This document shows positions 49,101 through 55,100 of a DNA stretch of 64,000 nucleotides, piece by piece. The first letter of the stretch is position 1. Every line of letters begins with the position of its first letter. Under the pieces are notes generated by a model. It was not told where the DNA came from. It saw only the letters and a program-made list of their open reading frames with translations, and searched no databases. Both the position numbers and the translations under genes were made by a program. Source of the stretch: Zoroaster sp. YZ-2022. Its lineage: Eukaryota; Echinodermata; Asteroidea; Forcipulatida; Zoroasteridae. The DNA lies in assembly GCA_029582265.1 (NCBI GenBank), contig CM055823.1, positions 25,036,569-25,100,568 of the forward strand, written 5' to 3'.

Positions 49101-52100
49101 TCTGTAAAACAAAACAAAAAAATCAGACAAAATTATAAACATAAGATTTGTGATTTGTGATTTGCATGGTGGAGTATCGATATTGTTTACGTTAAACACC
49201 ATGTGAAACTGAAATGCTATAAAACTATAACCATACCAAAAGGCAATCATGATCAAAAGTAAACAATTACATACATGTAATGCATGTACAATAAGATATA
49301 GATGCACGTGGGTCAACCAAGGTCATATTCAGTTGTGTGCGGTTACTCTGAAGTAAACACCGGTGCTCATTCTGGTCAATCAAAAGTAATCTGCTTGATA
49401 TGCAGATCATTCAAAACTGACATTGCTCTAAAATATTAATTGAAATTGATGGTACATTGGCTTTGTACATTCAGTCAACACTCAAATCACTTACTGGTCA
49501 AGCGTTCCTTCAACTGCATCTCTGAAGATACGCTGTTGCAAGCACTCCTGGGTGGAGGCAGATCGCATCAAACCAATCATGGATGGTAAGGCACTGATTG
49601 GGATCATCCACGTTGATGTCCAGCTGCCGCATCATGTTCTCTGTCTTCTCATCTTCTTTGCAACATATACAGTTTGCGAGCAAAGGCTGAAGAACACAAT
49701 GTCCACACGAACACCTATTACAAAAAAAACAAGTTTGGAAAATATAATTTTAGTAACTTTGTCATTGGGGTTGCACTACTTAAAAATTGATCTTGAAATA
49801 CATCCCCCATGAACTGATGAAGGACAGGTACATCACGAAGGAATACATTTTTCCATGGGCAAATCAAACATTTTTATTGTGCAGGGGGCTACAACCTTTG
49901 ATTTGAAGGGAAAGACTAAATGTCAATTATGCTCAAAGCATGATGGTAAAAGATCATGATTTTATTTGAATTTTGAGCAGTGATTACTTTCCCATCATGT
50001 CTTCATAAATACTGGCTAATATTGCCAACAAATCATAAAACGCAAGACATAGTAATTACCCCCAAATTTCCACTGTACATGTATTGTACACATGTACAAT
50101 TGTACACATGTACATGTACATGTACTACTACTACTACTATTATGTACCTTGGGTCTCCATCATGTTCGTTCATGTTTTTGTCAAGTATAGCCTACAACTA
50201 TTTTTGTACAGCAGAAACGAATTGATCAAACGAAGCATCATTCAGTATTTCATTCATGAATCATTTTGTGGGCTTACCAGTCTGTATTTAGCCGTCTATC
50301 ATCAGGATTTGGTTCGTCGTCTTCGGCCTGACGATCACCGTCACCGGGCTGGTCAACTACAGGCGCCGCAAGTGGCTCGAACCGGTATGGTTCAGCTCCA
50401 CGTACTTCGACTTCTCTCTCGTCTGGGGAGCTCCCCTCATCGCTACAGCTGACATCACTATCCTCAGAATTGCCTATATGAAACTCCTCTTCCTCATCTA
50501 TACTGTGATCTTCCCAATATTCGCTGCTATCGGACATTTTCGCTGTTTTTCGGTCTAGAAGATGTCGCTTGTCCGCTGTTGTTCCGCATTGCATGTACGG
50601 TAAATGCATACAGTACACACGATCGACTGTTGTGCGTGGGGCGGGTAACAAATTCGTCATGGGTGCTACGTCACACACGAAGTATGAATTATTCATGAGT
50701 TGAGGGCTTTTGGTGAAACTGGGCTTTTCTGGGTCGTAGAACGCCGATCAAATTGAGGTTTTTTTGCATGAAGGAACAAGTTTTATTGAATAATAATAAT
50801 ATGTTAGTAATCATTACACATTTCTCGAACGAAAACAGCAATACAGCACTTATCATTAATCCGTTGTAGTCCATCTTTAAATGTTTATTTTCCAGTTCTC
50901 TAAAATGAATGATAAATTGTATTTATAAATATTTTAGTAATTCAGTAATGCAATGTCGATATGACTTTTCATAATTTGAATCGCCCGCATTTAATCGAGG
51001 TGAATTGTTTGCACACATAGGGGGCCTACATTATAATTGTACATAACCAGTGCAGGTCTCATGAGCAGGGAAACCATAGGAAAAACATAAACACTATGTC
51101 ACAAGATTATCCTGATTTGTATTTATTATGTCATATTAACTTGTGTAAGCGCCATGAGCCTCTTGGGAATGGCGCATGATAAATACTTGTTGTAATGTAA
51201 TGTAATGTAAAAAGATTCATTCAATTATAATTTTTTGATTTTTCTGATATGATTATTACGCAATCATACTTTGAGAATCATAAATTGCGTGAAGAAACCA
51301 CTTATTAATTGTTCAAATCTTTTGATTGGCACGTTTCTGAAATTGGGAATTTTATTAATACGGGAATTGTTTGACAAAATGGCTATTTTTGGCATGCTTT
51401 TTTTCCCAGTGGTCTCCAAAATGAAAGCACTTCAGAAGGAATAATTTCTCAGGTTTCCTTTTAGACAAAAATTCTGTAAAGCAACAGGTGTACTGTGGCT
51501 TCAATGTGAAATGTAAATGTGACATGTAAATGTCCCATGTTCAAATAACACCAGTGATGTCAACGTTATTCTTCCTGGTGTTCATATGGAGCGAACTGCC
51601 TACACCACTGGTGTTAGCTTTTAAACCTCCCAGTTTGTGCATAGCAGTGCATATCCCATAGTTTGTACATACCTGCGCATGAATCTAAAATGAATGATGA
51701 ATTTCTAAAATGAATGGTGAATTGTATTTATAAATATAGGAAAAACATAAACACGGGTGGTACTAAATTTGATTTTATTTCTTAGAAAAATAAGAATGTC
51801 GAATTTCAAAAAGGTTCCGTAACAAATTAAGAGCATGTAACAGATTTCCGTCGTTTCTTAACAAACAATTGTGATGAAACTTGCACAGATAGTTGTATGA
51901 TTCCAAATACCAATGCTGTAGATTCCAATAACCATGATGTTTTTAGATTATTGATTAATGTTCTGAACAATATATGATTATTTCCTTTGCCGATACAAGT
52001 GACCTACTTTAATGAAGTGAAGTTTTGTAAAGGGACTGTACACCTTTGGTAATCATCTGATTACAAAATCACTGAATTATTATATAAAAACTGACTGGGA

Positions 52101-55100
52101 CGTTTAGTGATGCACCAAACAAACTGAGAAATTATTCCGTTTGACATGCTGCCATTTTTGAGAAAATGAAAAAAATGCGTTACACATTTGAAATGAATCA
52201 CGGCAGTAACTTCTTGGAATGGTGTATACTATAAAGTATTGTTCTATTATCAAAAGGTAGATTTTTTATCCAAAGGTAGATTATTTATATGGTTATTTGT
52301 TCATCCAAATATTATCAATTTTAGAGGGCGGGGTTATTGTGGATTTTCCAACAATCTGAATAATTTGAGCCAAAGGAGATTGATACGTATCTAGCAGCGT
52401 GTCATAGCGGCTGCGCTGTTTCGTTTTCATAATGTTATTCCATTTAACCACCAGCTTAAAGTTCAGTTGTTTTTACATAGCTCACATTAAAGTTTTATAA
52501 GAACTTCGTAAATTCCGAAATAATTGTTTAATTATTGATTATTTTGTTTCACTAATTGAAACAGGTCATGCGTTTCTAGTATCTGTCACATGATCAATGA
52601 CCATAATTATAGTGTCACCATCTAACGCATCTCCATTCTCATTGGTTAATGGGCAATGTGTATAATGGGCAATGTGTACCGGTATATAATACAGTAGTCC
52701 TACACATGTCAAGTATTAGGCTGCACATCTTTATATGATTTTGATGATTACATTTAGAGCAATGTCTGACTACATTTATTGTAGTTTGAGCATGTCTTTC
52801 TCTTGAAATATTTTCACATTAGTTTTCGTTCGTTCGTTTGTTTATTTGTTCGATTGTTTGTTTTATTTTCGAGGAACAACACAATTTTCTTTGCTATTTT
52901 ACTTACGGGAACAGTTTTTTCCACTCCAGTTTTGATCACATTCACACTGACAGGTGTTTTTATCCAGTGTACCTTCATTATCACAGGACAGTGCACACCC
53001 TGAAAAGATAAATAGTCAAAAACATCAAGTCAAATTATTTTATTTTACTTTTTAAAAACAAATGGCACGTCGGGGTATTTGTTATCAAACACAAATGCCA
53101 TTATCCAGTGTACCTCCATTCTCACAGGATATAATGCAATCTGGTCCACTGGAGGAAAACAAATGATCCTCTTATGTTAAAAAATCGCCTTCTCTGATGT
53201 CTCCCTTGCAAAGTCATGCCAATAGTGAACAAAATCATTGTCCAACAGTTGTTTAATTTACACCACAGATATGTGCGTTGTTGCACGTGAAAATGTAAGA
53301 GGGCCATTTGTTTTCCTTCAGTGGACCTCAGGCGTTTTGTCAAAATTACTGTTTACAACATTTTACCTTGGGTTGTGATAATACAATTTATGTTTAGTTT
53401 CCGTATGACATAACCTCTCTAAAAATGGTAAAATGTAAAATCTTGATATTTGCTCAGAGCACATCTTACAGTGATCCCTGTTACAGTGATCCCTTTTACA
53501 GTGATCTTGAGTCAACGAAGTACTGGATATCGAATGTCGCCCAACGTAGAACAGCTGGCGAACAGCTGGCGAACATATACGCGTCACTCAAATATTTCTC
53601 CTTTTGTTTGTTTCATAGATTGTTGGTTTATTTTCGGGGAACAGTTACACACGAATCTGTTATTTTACTTACGACCACAGTTTTTGCCACTCCAGTTTTG
53701 ATTTGGATCACATTCACATTGACAGGTGCCATTATTCAGTGCACCTCCATTCTCACAGGACAGGGCACATTCTGAAAAGATAAATATTCAGAAAGGTCAA
53801 GTCAAATGTATTTGCTTTAGTCTGTAAGCGTTTTGTACCCAAAGAAAATGGATACGAATCCTTTATCTAATGTATCTTTACAAAACATGTTATTCCATTT
53901 CATTGCTATTTAAAAGTTTTTGTCATGGTTTAAAAACCGTTTTATAACAACTTCGTTAAGTCAGTAAATAAGTATTTAACCTTAAAATTACATAAAATTT
54001 TCTTCTGATTATTAGGCAATCATACTTCTGAGGATCATCTCAATTGGATGGCACGTTTCTGAAACTGAAACTTTATATGTTTTCCCGGTCAATTTCGGCA
54101 AATGAGTGGCCAATTTCACTTTCATACGTTCATATTAAAGAGATTTTGCATCTCCAGTTGTTACTGTGTTTCGAATTAACAATTCAAGCATTACATTTTA
54201 TTTTATTTTCAGGCTATGCGAATTCATGTGGCATTATATTCAAATCAGCATAATATTCAAATCAGCATAATATTCAAATCAGCATATACGTCGTTCTTTT
54301 TTAGTAATGCACATTCTTCATCCAATTTAGCAGAGTTAGTTCGACTGGAGATTTTCACTAAAATGTATAACGTATAACGTATAACATATTTCGTATTTCG
54401 TATAACGGCAAGCAATTTCGCAAAATGAGAATTCAAAATAAAATACGACAAACAAATGCAAAAAAGACAACAGAATACGTTTCATATGTTTACTTTAATT
54501 TAAACTTAACTTTACATAGGGTCAATCATGTTATATCCTGGTTTTTATTGTCCATTCATTCATTAGTGAACCGTTTTTATAGCTTTAAAAACCTTTAGAA
54601 ACTAAAGTTAAACGAAGTGTCAAATAAGTTGCACAAATTTCACAAATGCCTGCCCAATAATGAATTTGAATGACTAAATACGCGCCGCGAAAAGCTCCTG
54701 CGAAATTGAATGACGTTCGAGTGGATTGTTAAATTGGATGGTTATTTTGTTTAATTCGAATGACACGCACGCACGCACGCACGCACGCACACACGTGTGT
54801 AAACACCTGCAATCGGGGACTTCCTTTGTCAAATTCCTTTGTCCAAAAATACGGGGACGTATTGTTCTCCATTGTGATAGCAACCGGGGACCATTGTCCC
54901 TTTTGTTATACGTCCCCGGTTTGAATGCGCTCACACACGCACACACACACACACACACACAGGTAAGCGTAGCTATCGTTGTGTGGACATTCCTTTGTTC
55001 TCGTGTACTTAAGGATAGGAAATTCTTAAAATCGTTCCCATTTCACACAGAAGAGTGTTTTGAGAGCGGTTTTCGTTCTATTTTTCCCTTTTAATAATAT

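Larger units (their letters stand above)
44141..50876. mobile_element. Kolobok-like DNA transposon, 6.7 kb, TTAA target, THAP gene
   Basis: Perfect 15-bp terminal inverted repeats AGATGGACTACAACG (44141-44155) and CGTTGTAGTCCATCT (50862-50876), flanked by TTAA at 44137-44140 and 50877-50880. The paralogous duplicate unit A has a single TTAA at the same place, which proves the borders. Inside are a plus-strand THAP-domain gene and a minus-strand gene with a P2X7-tail-like zinc domain. Known: Kolobok elements use TTAA and have THAP-bearing transposases. I do not find a DDE catalytic core, so the copy is either degraded or non-autonomous. Confidence 0.85.
42345..51236. repeat. Tandem duplication unit B (2.15 kb, interrupted by 6.7-kb transposon)
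   Basis: Parts 42345-44140 and 50877-51236 together match unit A from end to end, with EGF exon 4 in the same place. The interruption carries the TTAA duplication of the inserted element. Confidence 0.9.

Noticed and set aside
44141..50876. P element, because of the THAP domain
   Set aside because: P elements make 8-bp target duplications; the borders here are TTAA with 15-bp ends, which fits Kolobok better. piggyBac is possible from TTAA alone but does not carry THAP genes.
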